Shown in pieces: positions 8,437-17,331 of a stretch of DNA of 64,000 nucleotides. Positions within the stretch are counted from its first letter, which is position 1; every line of letters starts with the position of its first letter. A program made the translations under genes and the position numbers. The notes below the pieces were generated by a model. The model saw only the letters and a program-made list of their open reading frames with translations. It ran no database searches and was not told where the DNA came from. Source of the stretch: [Leptolyngbya] sp. JSC-1 (lineage in GTDB: Bacteria; Cyanobacteriota; Cyanobacteriia; Elainellales; Elainellaceae). The stretch is taken from assembly GCA_000733415.1 (NCBI GenBank), contig KL662191.1, positions 3,745,714 to 3,809,713 of the forward strand. Direction: 5' to 3'.

Positions 8437-8482
8437 TTCATGAAGAACATGTGAGAAGTTTTTCATGAAAAATTTTCATGAA
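8437..8482. promoter_or_regulatory. Cluster of three TTCATGAA palindromes upstream of the RTX gene
   Basis: Perfect 8-bp palindromes TTCATGAA occur at 8437-8444, 8462-8469 and 8475-8482, with a further TTCTTCAT half-match to 8491. Centre spacings are 25 and 13 bp. The cluster lies in the 260-bp gap between the start of the RTX gene and the end of dnaJ, both read on the minus strand, and fits an operator array for the RTX promoter. The binding protein is unknown. Further right, near 8527-8545, GCACAAG/CTTGTGC forms a small hairpin downstream of dnaJ. Confidence 0.5.
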
Positions 8483-8611
8483 AATTCTTCATCTGACTCT
8501 AAATGCCGTCAGCCGGCATAGCACGAGCACAAGGGGATCTTGTGCCCCCAAGTTGCTGTCAGCCTCGATGCTTGTCAAGATGACCGGCAAGACTTTATCT
8601 AAACGGGTAAT

Positions 8612-9565
8612 CTAAACGGGTAAATTGGCCCGGGGATTAAAGGTTTCGAGTTGGCGCAGCTTTTCGTAGAGATCGCGTTCCTGGGAAGACAAATCCCGCG
8701 GAGCAACAATTTGGATTTCCACAATTTGGTCGCCGCGCTCATCATCGATCGGATAGCCTTTACCACCTAAACGCAGCTTTTGTCCAGATCGCACTCCCGG
8801 CGGAATCATCATTTTCACCAGTCCATCCAGGGTGGGTACCTCAATCGGACCGCCTAAAACCGCTTCGGCAGGGGTAATCGGCAGTTGGCAATAAATATCA
8901 GCACCATCGAGCTGGAAGAAGGGATGGGGAGGCACCTCGATGTTCAAGAACAGGTCACCACCGGCTACCCCCTGTCCGCGCAAGCGAATCTTTTGCCCTG
9001 TCACCATTCCAGGAGGCATGTTGACCTCTAGGGACCGTCCATCTTCCAGGCGAATCCGTTCGCGTCCGCCGGTGTAGGCTCGTTCCAACGGAACGGTGAG
9101 GTTAGCTTCGGCATTGCGGGGGTTGCGGGAAACGGTGTAGGCCGTTTTTTTGGTGCCGGGACGATAGGGATCACGTTCGCTGCTGGGGGCGGTTTCAGTG
9201 CGGCGGTTGAGCAATTCATCGACAAAGGAGTTGAAGTCGCCAAACTGGCTGAAGTCCATGTCTTCGGCTGCCGTTCGGCCAGGGGAACGGTTGCCCCAGG
9301 CGGTTTTGGCCCAGTTGGCGGCATCTTGGAAGCCGCTTTGTTTCCAGAAGCTGCTGTATTTGTCGTACTGTGCCCGCTTATGGGGATCGGACAGAACTTC
9401 GTAAGCCTCCCCCAGATCCTTAAATTTCTCCTCTGCGGTTTTATCGCCCGGATTCATGTCCGGATGGTACTGGCGAGCCAGCTTGCGAAAGGATTTTTTG
9501 ATCTCGTCGATGGTGGCGTCTCTAGAAACTCCTAATATGGCGTAGTAGTTCCGAAAGTTTTGCAT
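8612..9565 (-). CDS. dnaJ: DnaJ-family co-chaperone without zinc finger (CbpA type)
   Basis: A 317-residue Hsp40. The J domain occupies residues 6-70 with the DnaK-activating HPD at 34-36 (RQYHPDMNPG). There is no CxxCxGxG zinc-finger block. After a linker of about 80 residues rich in Arg, Ser and Pro come the two beta-sandwich peptide-binding domains (DGRSLEVNMPPGMVTGQKIR, GGDLFLNIEVPPHPFFQLDG, VPTLDGLVKMMIPPGVRSGQ). This is the type II or CbpA arrangement. It should stimulate DnaK ATPase activity and deliver substrates. It lies 55 bp downstream of dnaK on the same strand, so dnaK-dnaJ is a probable operon and this co-chaperone is the likely dedicated partner of that unusual DnaK. Confidence 0.96.
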   Translation of the reverse strand: MQNFRNYYAILGVSRDATIDEIKKSFRKLARQYHPDMNPGDKTAEEKFKDLGEAYEVLSDPHKRAQYDKYSSFWKQSGFQDAANWAKTAWGNRSPGRTAAEDMDFSQFGDFNSFVDELLNRRTETAPSSERDPYRPGTKKTAYTVSRNPRNAEANLTVPLERAYTGGRERIRLEDGRSLEVNMPPGMVTGQKIRLRGQGVAGGDLFLNIEVPPHPFFQLDGADIYCQLPITPAEAVLGGPIEVPTLDGLVKMMIPPGVRSGQKLRLGGKGYPIDDERGDQIVEIQIVAPRDLSSQERDLYEKLRQLETFNPRANLPV

Positions 9566-9620
9566 GGAAGCAGAGAATTAAGAATTAGGGGATTGAGTTG
9601 TAAGTTTTGAGGTTTAGTCG

Positions 9621-12440
9621 CTATAGCCATTCATCTTCGTCGCCCCATTCGTCGTCTAAGGCATCGTTGTAGCGATTCGGCTGAGCTGGGCGGCGGTCAG
9701 CCGCGGGAGTGCGACGGTTAGGTTGGGAATAGGGATCGCGATTGGCGGTATCTCTGGTCGTGTCTTTAGTTGTGTCTCTGGGCTGGCGTGAGCGTTCTGC
9801 GTTGGGTTCGCGACTATAGGAATCACTATAAGAATCACCGTAGGAATCAGCATAGGAGTCGCGATAGGGATCCCGTTCTTGTCGTTCCTGGGAGTAGCTC
9901 TCACGAGAATTTCCTCTCGTGTAGGTGTCCCTGGTGTAGCTATCGCGGTTGGTACTGCCTTTGGTGTAGGTTTCGCGGGAATCGTCGTGGTCATCGCGGT
10001 AGTCATCACGGTAGTCATCGCGGACAGAATCGTCACGCTTGCTGCGGCTATACTTATCCCGGCTGTCCCGGCTGTAGCTATCGCGATTAGAGCTATTGCG
10101 GGGAGGCTCGTTGCGCTCGTAATTATCGCGCTCGTAATTATCGCGCTCGTAATTATCGCGCTCATAGTCACTGCGGCTGTAATCGTCTCTTGAGCGCGAG
10201 CGCTCTGAGGTTGATTCACCACGGCTAACACTCCAGTCGTCCTGGCTGTAGCTTTCCCGATCGTAGCTGCGATCGGCGTTGCGCCCGTAGTCTGAGTTAT
10301 AGTCCCGATCGCGTCCATAATCTTCGCGCCGGTAATTATCGCGCCCATAGCTATTGCCAGTATTGCCAGTATTGCCAGTATTGCCGCTATTGCCATAATT
10401 ATTGGAGCCGTAGCTACTGCCATAACCGCCGCCGTAGTTGCCATAGCTGGAGCCGTAGCCGCTGTTATAGCCCCCGTAGCCGCTGCGCCCTCCATAGGCA
10501 TCACGACCAAAGTCGCGCCGGTCATCGTAGAAATCATCGTCATCACCAAAGAATTCTTCACCCAAATTGGAGAGGGTGCGGCGAATCGAACCGAAAAAGT
10601 CGCCTTCTTCTTCGTCTTCTTTGGTGATTTGGTAGACCTCTCGCTGCAATTCATAGATGGCATCGCGCAGATCGGCTTGAGTAGTGTCGATGCCGCGATC
10701 ATCATCTCGCTTCAGATAGTCACGCAATTCCTGCACCAGGTTTTCGATGCGGCGACGGTAGGAGCTGGCAAACTGCATGCCAAAATCAAGCGCCACTTCC
10801 CGGAGCTGGCGTTCGGCCTCAAAGGTGAGGGCTTCGGCCTTGGTGCGTTTTTCGATCCGATCGCGCTTCTGGCGGTCTTCGTCAGCAAATCGCTCCGCTT
10901 CTTCGATCATCCGGTCAATCTCGGCATCGCTGAGGTTAGAGGCTCCCTGAATCGTGATGCCTTGCTCGCGTCCAGTAGTGCGGTCTAGGGCAGTAACTTG
11001 CAGAATGCCGTTAGCATCGATGTCGAAGGAAACGGTGATCTGGGGAATACCCCTGGGGGCGGGCGGAATCCCCATCAGCTTGAAGCGGCCCAGGGATTTG
11101 TTATCCGATGCCATTTCCCGCTCGCCTTGCACCACGTGAATTTCTACCATTGTCTGGTTGTTTTCCGAGGTCGAAAACACATCGGAGCGCCGCACTGGAA
11201 TCGTAGTGTTACGCGGAATCAGCTTCTTCATCACGCCGCCAATCGTCTCCAATCCCAGCGATAGGGGTGTGACATCCAGCAGCAGAATGTCCTGCACTTC
11301 TTGGGTCAAAATGCCAGCCTGAATTGCGGCTCCAATCGCCACGACTTCATCCGGATTGACGTTTTCGTTCGGTTCCCGGTCAATCAGCGAACGCACCAAC
11401 TGGCGCACCATCGGCATGCGGCTACCGCCTCCCACCAGCACCACTTCATCAATTCGGTTGGGAGACAATCCAGCATCGCTAAGGGCCTGCTTCACGGGCT
11501 GGCGTAAGCGATTCACCAGATCGACACAGAGATCTTCAAACTGGGTGCGAGTCAGGCGCGTTTCCAAGTGCAGGGGACCATCGGCACTGGCGGCAATAAA
11601 CGGCAGGTTAATTTCCGTGGAGCCGACGCCCGACAGCTCAATTTTTGCTTTTTCGGCAGCTTCAATCAGGCGCTGCAAAGCTTGCCGGTCGGTACGCAGA
11701 TCAATCCCTTCTTTTTCCTGGAACTGATCGGCCAGCCAGTCCACAATCCGCTTATCAAAATCCGCGCCGCCAAGTTGAGTATCACCGCTAGTGGCCTTGA
11801 CTTCAAACACACCATCCCCAATGTCGAGAATCGTGACATCGAAGGTGCCGCCGCCTAAGTCAAACACCAGAATCGTCTGATTGTCACGTCGATCCAGCCC
11901 ATAGGCGAGGGAAGCAGCGGTGGGTTCGTTCAAGATCCGCAGCACTTCTAAGCCAGCAATCCGGCCTGCATCGCGGGTGGCCTGTCGCTGAGCATCATTA
12001 AAGTAGGCGGGAACAGTAATCACAGCGGCGGTAACAGGTTCGCCTAAATAGCGGCCCGCTTCTTCAGCTAGCTTGCGCAACACCATCGCCGAGATTTCTT
12101 CAGGCGCAAAATCTTTCTGCATCCGGGGGCATTTGATCTTGACGTTGCCTGTTACCTCGTCTCGTCGAATTGTGTACGGCACTCGCTTCGACTCTGGGTT
12201 GAGTTCGGCATACTTGCGACCCAAAAAGCGTTTGATGCCATAGAAGGTATTTTGCGGATTTAGCACCGATTGCCGCCGCGCCATCTGTCCTACCAATCGC
12301 TCACCGTCCTTGGTAAAGGCTACGACAGAGGGGGTTGTCCGCATTCCCTCAGCGTTAGCAATGACAATGGGTTTGCCGCCTTCCATCACAGCAACGACCG
12401 AATTGGTTGTTCCTAAGTCAATGCCAACTACTTTTCCCAT
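9621..12440 (-). CDS. dnaK: Hsp70 chaperone DnaK with a 300-residue disordered tail
   Basis: The first 630 residues are a normal Hsp70: phosphate-1 GIDLGTTNS (6-14), phosphate-2 VFDLGGGTFDVT (192-203), adenosine motif VVLVGGGSRMPMV (333-345), the linker DILLLDVTPLSLG (384-396), a beta substrate domain to about 500 and a helical lid to about 615. The protein then runs on from about 634 to 939 in a low-complexity tail. Residues 640-700 are Gly/Tyr/Asn/Ser rich (YGG, GYGSSYG, NTGNTGNTGN). Residues 700-925 are dominated by Arg, Asp, Tyr and Ser, with RDNYE repeated three times (761-775). The end is acidic and aromatic (DDEWGDEDEWL). Cyanobacterial DnaK1/DnaK3 proteins have longer C-termini than E. 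coli DnaK, but this tail is far beyond that. It is first in an operon with dnaJ. I see no CIRCE element upstream. Confidence 0.97.
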   Translation of the reverse strand: MGKVVGIDLGTTNSVVAVMEGGKPIVIANAEGMRTTPSVVAFTKDGERLVGQMARRQSVLNPQNTFYGIKRFLGRKYAELNPESKRVPYTIRRDEVTGNVKIKCPRMQKDFAPEEISAMVLRKLAEEAGRYLGEPVTAAVITVPAYFNDAQRQATRDAGRIAGLEVLRILNEPTAASLAYGLDRRDNQTILVFDLGGGTFDVTILDIGDGVFEVKATSGDTQLGGADFDKRIVDWLADQFQEKEGIDLRTDRQALQRLIEAAEKAKIELSGVGSTEINLPFIAASADGPLHLETRLTRTQFEDLCVDLVNRLRQPVKQALSDAGLSPNRIDEVVLVGGGSRMPMVRQLVRSLIDREPNENVNPDEVVAIGAAIQAGILTQEVQDILLLDVTPLSLGLETIGGVMKKLIPRNTTIPVRRSDVFSTSENNQTMVEIHVVQGEREMASDNKSLGRFKLMGIPPAPRGIPQITVSFDIDANGILQVTALDRTTGREQGITIQGASNLSDAEIDRMIEEAERFADEDRQKRDRIEKRTKAEALTFEAERQLREVALDFGMQFASSYRRRIENLVQELRDYLKRDDDRGIDTTQADLRDAIYELQREVYQITKEDEEEGDFFGSIRRTLSNLGEEFFGDDDDFYDDRRDFGRDAYGGRSGYGGYNSGYGSSYGNYGGGYGSSYGSNNYGNSGNTGNTGNTGNSYGRDNYRREDYGRDRDYNSDYGRNADRSYDRESYSQDDWSVSRGESTSERSRSRDDYSRSDYERDNYERDNYERDNYERNEPPRNSSNRDSYSRDSRDKYSRSKRDDSVRDDYRDDYRDDHDDSRETYTKGSTNRDSYTRDTYTRGNSRESYSQERQERDPYRDSYADSYGDSYSDSYSREPNAERSRQPRDTTKDTTRDTANRDPYSQPNRRTPAADRRPAQPNRYNDALDDEWGDEDEWL

Positions 12441-12671
12441 TCGCTGCGGCTCTCCTCGCTGATTGCTGACTAACTGCTGCCTAACTGCTGCCTAATGCGA
12501 TCTAAACTGGCTGCCTAAACTGTAATACGGCAAAGTGACTGCCTTCATTGTATCTTGCTACCCATAATGGATAGGGTGGGGTTTTCCGTCAAGCCAGAGA
12601 ACCGTCAAGTGCAGGGTTGATGTCTTAACTTTGGGATCGGTTTCTTGCTGACTGGGGATTTTGGAGATTCC

Positions 12672-13328
12672 TCACTTTTGGGGTTTTAGCAGCGGCAGCA
12701 GCGACAGTAAGGCCAAGCAGGCCAGTGCGGCCATTAATTGGGTCAACCCCTCGCCACGAAAGGCTTTTAGGCCAGACTCACCCAACCAGGTATAGGCCGC
12801 CGTACCGGGAATAATGCCCAAAAATGTACCCAGCGCGTAGGGCCGCAGATGAATCGGGGTTAACCCAAACAAGAAGTTGACCAGGTTAAAAGGCGAGATC
12901 GGAGCCACGCGAATCGCTAAAACACAGCGTAACTGATGGCAGCTTACCATCTGATTCAGTTTTTGCATGATTTTGTGTTGACTGAATCGGTGCTCGATCC
13001 GGTGTCGCAGCAGCAAGCGAGCCAGATAAAACGCTGCAATCGCTCCCAGGGTTGCGCCAATGGTTGATAAAATTGTGCCCCAAACCAGCCCAAACACGGC
13101 TCCGCCACTCACGACCAGCCAAGTTCCCGGTAAGCCAACGGCAGTCGCCATCACATGGGCAATCAGAAACAGCACCATCGCTTTTCGACCTGCCATGTGG
13201 AGATAGTTGATTAAAGCAGGCTGATCAACCAACAACTGACAGGGCAAATAATGGCACAGAACGGCTGCCCCTAATCCAAACAGCAGCAAGAGGAGATGAG
13301 TGGGCATTCGTTGCCAGCGGCCTATCAT
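12672..13328 (-). CDS. TVP38/TMEM64 (VTT-domain) membrane protein
   Basis: A 218-residue integral membrane protein with about five or six hydrophobic segments. The VTT/SNARE-associated domain is recognisable from GLPGTWLVVSGGAVFGLVWG, the long LSTIGATLGAIAAFYLARLL helix, and the conserved RVAPISPFNLVNFLFGLTPI followed by YALGTFLGIIPGTAAYTWLG. DedA and VTT relatives are implicated in lipid handling such as polyprenyl-phosphate or phospholipid scrambling and in membrane homeostasis; the substrate here cannot be told from sequence. It is a standalone minus-strand gene between the WD40 protein and dnaK. The 231 bp to dnaK hold only an AACTGCTGCCT duplication near 12473-12495 and no other gene. 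Confidence 0.9.
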   Translation of the reverse strand: MIGRWQRMPTHLLLLLFGLGAAVLCHYLPCQLLVDQPALINYLHMAGRKAMVLFLIAHVMATAVGLPGTWLVVSGGAVFGLVWGTILSTIGATLGAIAAFYLARLLLRHRIEHRFSQHKIMQKLNQMVSCHQLRCVLAIRVAPISPFNLVNFLFGLTPIHLRPYALGTFLGIIPGTAAYTWLGESGLKAFRGEGLTQLMAALACLALLSLLPLLKPQK

Positions 13329-13455
13329 CAGCGATTGTCCTTCGACGGTCGCTTTAATTGAACTCTGCTTGGCTGAAATTTTGCTGAATCCAACCTGAGA
13401 AGCGATTAAAGAATTCTGAGCGTGACCGAGGTGATGCTCCTACCGATTCTGACTC

Positions 13456-16400
13456 CTACCGGTTCTGACAAAGCGAGGGGTTTCGATTACCCGCCGTGTC
13501 TTGAAGGGCCGTGTCTTGAAGGGCCGTGTCTTGAAGCTGTAAGTAATCCTGTATCCACTCGCATCCATGTCTTTGGAGAGCGCCCGTATCCAGGACAAGC
13601 TGTAAATCCCAAAGGAGTCCTGTGCGGTCGTCACTGACGGAAACGAGGATGCGGCTATCGGGACTGAAGGCAACGGCTCGGACAGGAGCTGTATGGCTAT
13701 CGAGCGTGGTTAGCTCTTCGCCATTCTGGTTCCAAAGTTTGACCGTGTTATCTTCGCTGGCAGAGGCAAACAATTGCCCATCAGGGCTAAAAGCGACATG
13801 ATTGACCTTGGCTTGATGGCCGCGTAGGGTTTTGAGTAAGGTGCCATTGGTGTTCCAGATCTTGATGGTTTTGTTCCAGGTTGTGGCTAACTCGGAACGC
13901 CTGGGGTCAAAAGCAACCGCTCTGATCTCCACATCGTAGTCGCCGAAACTAGTCAGCAACTCGCCCTCGCCACGCCATTCTGTGCGGCTAACTGAGTCTA
14001 TCGGGCTGGGGGAACTGGGGTTACTCCTCCATAGCCGGATGCCTCCATCGCGGCTCACTGAAGCCAGTAAGGGATCAATTGGGCTAAAAGCCAAATCATT
14101 AACCGATCCCACATGGCCAACCAGGGTACGCACCAAACGACTGTCTTGTTGCCAGAGCTTGATCAGGGAGTTTTCACTGCTAGAGGCGATCGCCTGACTC
14201 GTGGAGCTGAAGTCGATAGCCAAGATTGGCGACTGGTGTTCGCTAAAGGTCTGCAGCAACTGCCCCTCTGCGTTCCACAGCTTGATGGTTTTGTCGTGGC
14301 TAGCTGACGCCAGAATTCGCCCATTGGGGTTAATAGCCAGGTCAGCGATACCGGCTTCGTGCCCGTTGATCAGACGCAACTGTGCACCTTTGCGATTCCA
14401 AATTCGTAGAGTCCGGTCTTCGCCTGCGGTAACGACGGTTCGATTGGTTGGATTAAAGGCAACAGCAGTCACGGCGGCTTCGTGCCCAACCAAGGGAGTC
14501 CGAAACGTGTTGTTTACATTCCAGAAACGGATCGTTTCATCATCGCTAGCTGAGGCAAGAGTGCGTCCATTACGGCTAAACGTCAAGCCCCGAACAGGTT
14601 TAATATGTCCCTTGAGAGTTGCGAGCAGCACACCCTCGCGATTCCATAGCTTGATCGTATTGTCTCGGCTGGCAGAGGCAACGATTTGCCCATAGGAACT
14701 GAAGGCCAGATCGTAAACGCTAGCCCGGTGATCTTTGAGGGTGCGCAACAGATTGCCGTTGAAGTCCCAAATTTTGAGCGTATTGTCTTCGCTGCCAGAA
14801 ATGAGCACCGGGCTGTTGGGGCTAAAGGCAACGGTGTTGACTCGATCCCGATGGCCGCTGAGAGTGGCTACCAATTTGCCGCTGCGTTCCCATAACTTTA
14901 CGGTGCGATCTTCACTGGCCGTTGCGAGCAATTTCCCGTCTCGACTGAAGGCCACGTCCTGCACTGCCTCTTGATGCCCTTTAAAGCTGGCGAGCAAGTT
15001 GCCATCGGCGGCCCAGAGCTTGATCGCGCCATCTTGACTTGCGGAAGCCAGCGTCTGCCCTTCGGGACTGAAAGCAACGGATAGAACCCTGCCAGCATGG
15101 CCAATCAGACGATGCAGTTTTGCGCCGTCCTGGTTCCACAAAATCAATGTCCGATCATCGCTAGCAGAGACGAGCAAGCGACTATCCGGACTAAAGGCAA
15201 CTGCTCCAACCCGATCGCTATGGCCATACAGCGTTTTAATGAATCTGCCGTCACGCTGCCAGAGGCGGATGGTGCGATCTTCACTGCCCGAAGCAAAGCG
15301 TTGATCATCCGGGCTAACGGCAATGGCTAGAACGGCGCTCTGATGCCCTGTGAGGCGATTGGTTTCACTGGTATTGTAAACGGCCTGTCGCAGCACTTTG
15401 GCTACTTGGCTGGCGACCCGGTTGGTGGTGGCCACATCGGCAAACCGGACTGCCCGCAGCTTTTGCGTGGCTTCTAGAGCCGTAGTCAGGGCATCGAGTC
15501 CCTGATTGGCAGCATAGAAAGTTTCGGATGCGGTTGCCAGCGCCTTGACCTCTTTGATAGCAGCCTGCTGATACTGGCTAAAACTCACAACCCCCAGAAC
15601 GCTAACCAGCATGAGCTTAAAGCTGACCACTCCCAGCCATAGCCGCTGTCGTCTAACACTGCGTTTCTCGACTGCTAGACGGGTTTCGACTTCCTGCAGC
15701 CGGGCAGCTTCTAGGGCCTGCTGTATTTCCTGTTGCGCTTGCGTTTGACTGGCGGCCAAAAACTGGTAATCCAAATCGCTGAGGCTTTTTCCCTCTGCCC
15801 AACCCTGAGCATCGAGTAGGGCCTGCCCCCGGAGCAGGCGGGATCGATCTTGGCGGTCTGACCTGACCCAGGCATCGAGTGCATGAGCATAGGGGCGAAG
15901 GGTAGCCAACTGGTGATTCGTCCAGGTGAGATCAAAAACCTGCTGGTAGATGCGATTTTTGATGAAAAGGGTGCCCTGCTGCCGAATCACCAGGCCGGAT
16001 AACAGGAGTTCGATTTGCTCGCGGCTGTCGTCTGTAGAGATGGGGAAGGTAGGGGAGTGAGGATGTTCTGGGGTATTCGCTAGCAGAATTCGTTGGTAGA
16101 GATTGAGCAAACGTCCGGCCCGCTGTTCGTTGTAAAGTAACCGAGCGCGAATGGTCCGCAGATGTTCGGGTTCATCTTGTGCCTCCCACTGCTGCAAAAT
16201 GCTGGTTTGCACCAAATTTTCGATCCAAAAGGCTTCTGTGCCGGGTGGAATGATCAGCAGAGGGCTGCCGCTGGCTTCAATGGCGCGGAGCACGAGTTGA
16301 CAGAGCTTTTGCGTCAGAAATGGCTGGCCGCCAGTCCAATTGAGAATTTCGCGCAGCAGCGTTTGGGGGTTGCTAATTTTGCCCTCTAAGGTTTGGGCTA

Positions 16401-17052
16401 ACGGCTGGGCCTCATGTAGCTGAAATCCTTGTAAATCGATGGCTCTACCGATATTGAATGGAGTTTTGGTTTTATCGCGCACTAAATCTGATGGGGTAGC
16501 GACGCCAAAGAGGGCAAAGCTAATGCGCCTATAGGCTGGATTGAGCGAGCGTTGGTTATAGCAAAAACGAATCAGAGCAAAAAAATCATCAACCGCAAAG
16601 GGCAAGCTGAGGATACTATCAATTTCGTCGATAAAAATCAGCAGGGGATCGGTGGGATAGTGGGGCAACAACACCTCACTAATAAACCAACTCAGCCGCT
16701 GAAACGGCCCCAGGTCTTGCTGTTGCCACCATTGTTTGAGATTAAATTGTTCGGTAAGGTCAAATCCCATCCAGAGGGCATAGGCAATGCCCTTGTACCA
16801 TTGCTCCGGCGTCACAAGCTCGCTGCCGATACAAGTCATGTCAATCACCGCACAACACCAGCCCAGTTGCTCTAGCCGATGTTTAGTGCGCACCAGTAGA
16901 GAGGATTTACCCATTTGGCGAGCGTTGAAGGCATAACAAAACTCACCCTGCTGCAAGGCTTCATAGATCTCGACATCCGCCTGCCGCATCACATAGGTTG
17001 GGTGATCGACCTGGAGGCTACCTCCCACTTGATATTCAGGATTTGTCATCAA
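13456..17052 (-). CDS. AAA_35-type ATPase fused to 14 WD40 repeats
   Basis: A 1198-residue cyanobacterial signalling-type protein. The N-terminal third is a P-loop module of the AAA-like (AAA_35) family: GGSLQVDHPTYVMRQAD leads to the Walker A variant NARQMGKSSLLV (about 43-54), and LLIFIDEIDSIL supplies Walker B. A winged-helix-like part follows to about 440. Charged helices (residues 440-470) lead to one membrane segment near 471-490, then a helical TPR-like stretch (AANQGLDALTTALEATQKLR). From about 565 to 1160 I count 14 WD40 repeats of about 41 residues, enough for two seven-bladed propellers; most end in LWN or LW. The last residues carry a LQDTA repeat made by a 15-bp tandem duplication. 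Probable role: membrane-tethered NTP-dependent switch or scaffold. Ligand and output are unknown. The next gene upstream shares the same ATPase module. Confidence 0.93.
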   Translation of the reverse strand: MMTNPEYQVGGSLQVDHPTYVMRQADVEIYEALQQGEFCYAFNARQMGKSSLLVRTKHRLEQLGWCCAVIDMTCIGSELVTPEQWYKGIAYALWMGFDLTEQFNLKQWWQQQDLGPFQRLSWFISEVLLPHYPTDPLLIFIDEIDSILSLPFAVDDFFALIRFCYNQRSLNPAYRRISFALFGVATPSDLVRDKTKTPFNIGRAIDLQGFQLHEAQPLAQTLEGKISNPQTLLREILNWTGGQPFLTQKLCQLVLRAIEASGSPLLIIPPGTEAFWIENLVQTSILQQWEAQDEPEHLRTIRARLLYNEQRAGRLLNLYQRILLANTPEHPHSPTFPISTDDSREQIELLLSGLVIRQQGTLFIKNRIYQQVFDLTWTNHQLATLRPYAHALDAWVRSDRQDRSRLLRGQALLDAQGWAEGKSLSDLDYQFLAASQTQAQQEIQQALEAARLQEVETRLAVEKRSVRRQRLWLGVVSFKLMLVSVLGVVSFSQYQQAAIKEVKALATASETFYAANQGLDALTTALEATQKLRAVRFADVATTNRVASQVAKVLRQAVYNTSETNRLTGHQSAVLAIAVSPDDQRFASGSEDRTIRLWQRDGRFIKTLYGHSDRVGAVAFSPDSRLLVSASDDRTLILWNQDGAKLHRLIGHAGRVLSVAFSPEGQTLASASQDGAIKLWAADGNLLASFKGHQEAVQDVAFSRDGKLLATASEDRTVKLWERSGKLVATLSGHRDRVNTVAFSPNSPVLISGSEDNTLKIWDFNGNLLRTLKDHRASVYDLAFSSYGQIVASASRDNTIKLWNREGVLLATLKGHIKPVRGLTFSRNGRTLASASDDETIRFWNVNNTFRTPLVGHEAAVTAVAFNPTNRTVVTAGEDRTLRIWNRKGAQLRLINGHEAGIADLAINPNGRILASASHDKTIKLWNAEGQLLQTFSEHQSPILAIDFSSTSQAIASSSENSLIKLWQQDSRLVRTLVGHVGSVNDLAFSPIDPLLASVSRDGGIRLWRSNPSSPSPIDSVSRTEWRGEGELLTSFGDYDVEIRAVAFDPRRSELATTWNKTIKIWNTNGTLLKTLRGHQAKVNHVAFSPDGQLFASASEDNTVKLWNQNGEELTTLDSHTAPVRAVAFSPDSRILVSVSDDRTGLLWDLQLVLDTGALQRHGCEWIQDYLQLQDTALQDTALQDTAGNRNPSLCQNR
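13493..13536 (-). repeat. 15-bp in-frame tandem repeat at the end of the WD40 gene
   Basis: The unit GCCGTGTCTTGAAGG is present three times (the last lacking one base), adding LQDTA steps just before the stop codon of the WD40 gene. A second small duplication, ACCG(A/G)TTCTGAC, lies at 13442-13469. Confidence 0.9.
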
Positions 17053-17111
17053 CGTTGATGCTGTATCAATTGTTTAAGCTATGTAGATCACATCATTAGT
17101 TTGAAGATCCA

Positions 17112-17210
17112 TAGTGCCAGCGTCTCGCTGGCGCGGGCAAGATGCCAATTTGAAGATCCGCAGTGCAAGGTCTCGCTGGCGCGAGGGCGCGAGCAAGATA
17201 CCCACACTCC
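17112..17210 (+). repeat. Dispersed repeat family 2, two diverged copies
   Basis: TAGTGCCAGCGTCTCGCTGG at 17112-17131 and AGTGCAAGGTCTCGCTGGCG at 17162-17181, the latter ending GAGCAAGATACCCACACTCC, match the repeat at 5201-5244. The two local copies are each introduced by TTTGAAGATCC, so they are themselves a direct duplication. They fill the 280-bp gap between the two ATPase genes. Confidence 0.7.
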
Positions 17211-17217
17211 ATCTACC

Positions 17218-17261
17218 GTTTAATCAGGTTGCGTTTAATCAGGTTGCGTTTAATCAGGTTG
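17218..17261 (+). repeat. 15-bp tandem repeat, three copies
   Basis: GTTTAATCAGGTTGC is repeated at 17218-17232, 17233-17247 and 17248-17261 (the last one base different). It is non-coding and lies downstream of the ATPase-GGDEF gene. Confidence 0.9.
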
Positions 17262-17331
17262 ACCTACTTATGAGTTTGACAGCGACTTGCCCTGGCTTGC
17301 ACTCCCCCCCGCCCCGATTCCTGTCTCCTGC

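Noticed and set aside
10110..10160. CRISPR-like direct repeats
   Set aside because: Units are contiguous 15-bp codon repeats inside dnaK with no spacers. No CRISPR array is seen in the window.
9656..10705. A 349-codon minus-strand open frame
   Set aside because: It is an out-of-frame reading of the repetitive dnaK tail (Ala/Ile/Thr-rich, simple composition); dnaK is clearly the coding frame.
12441..12671. CIRCE (HrcA) operator upstream of dnaK
   Set aside because: No TTAGCACTC-N9-GAGTGCTAA match on either strand; only an AACTGCTGCCT duplication is present.
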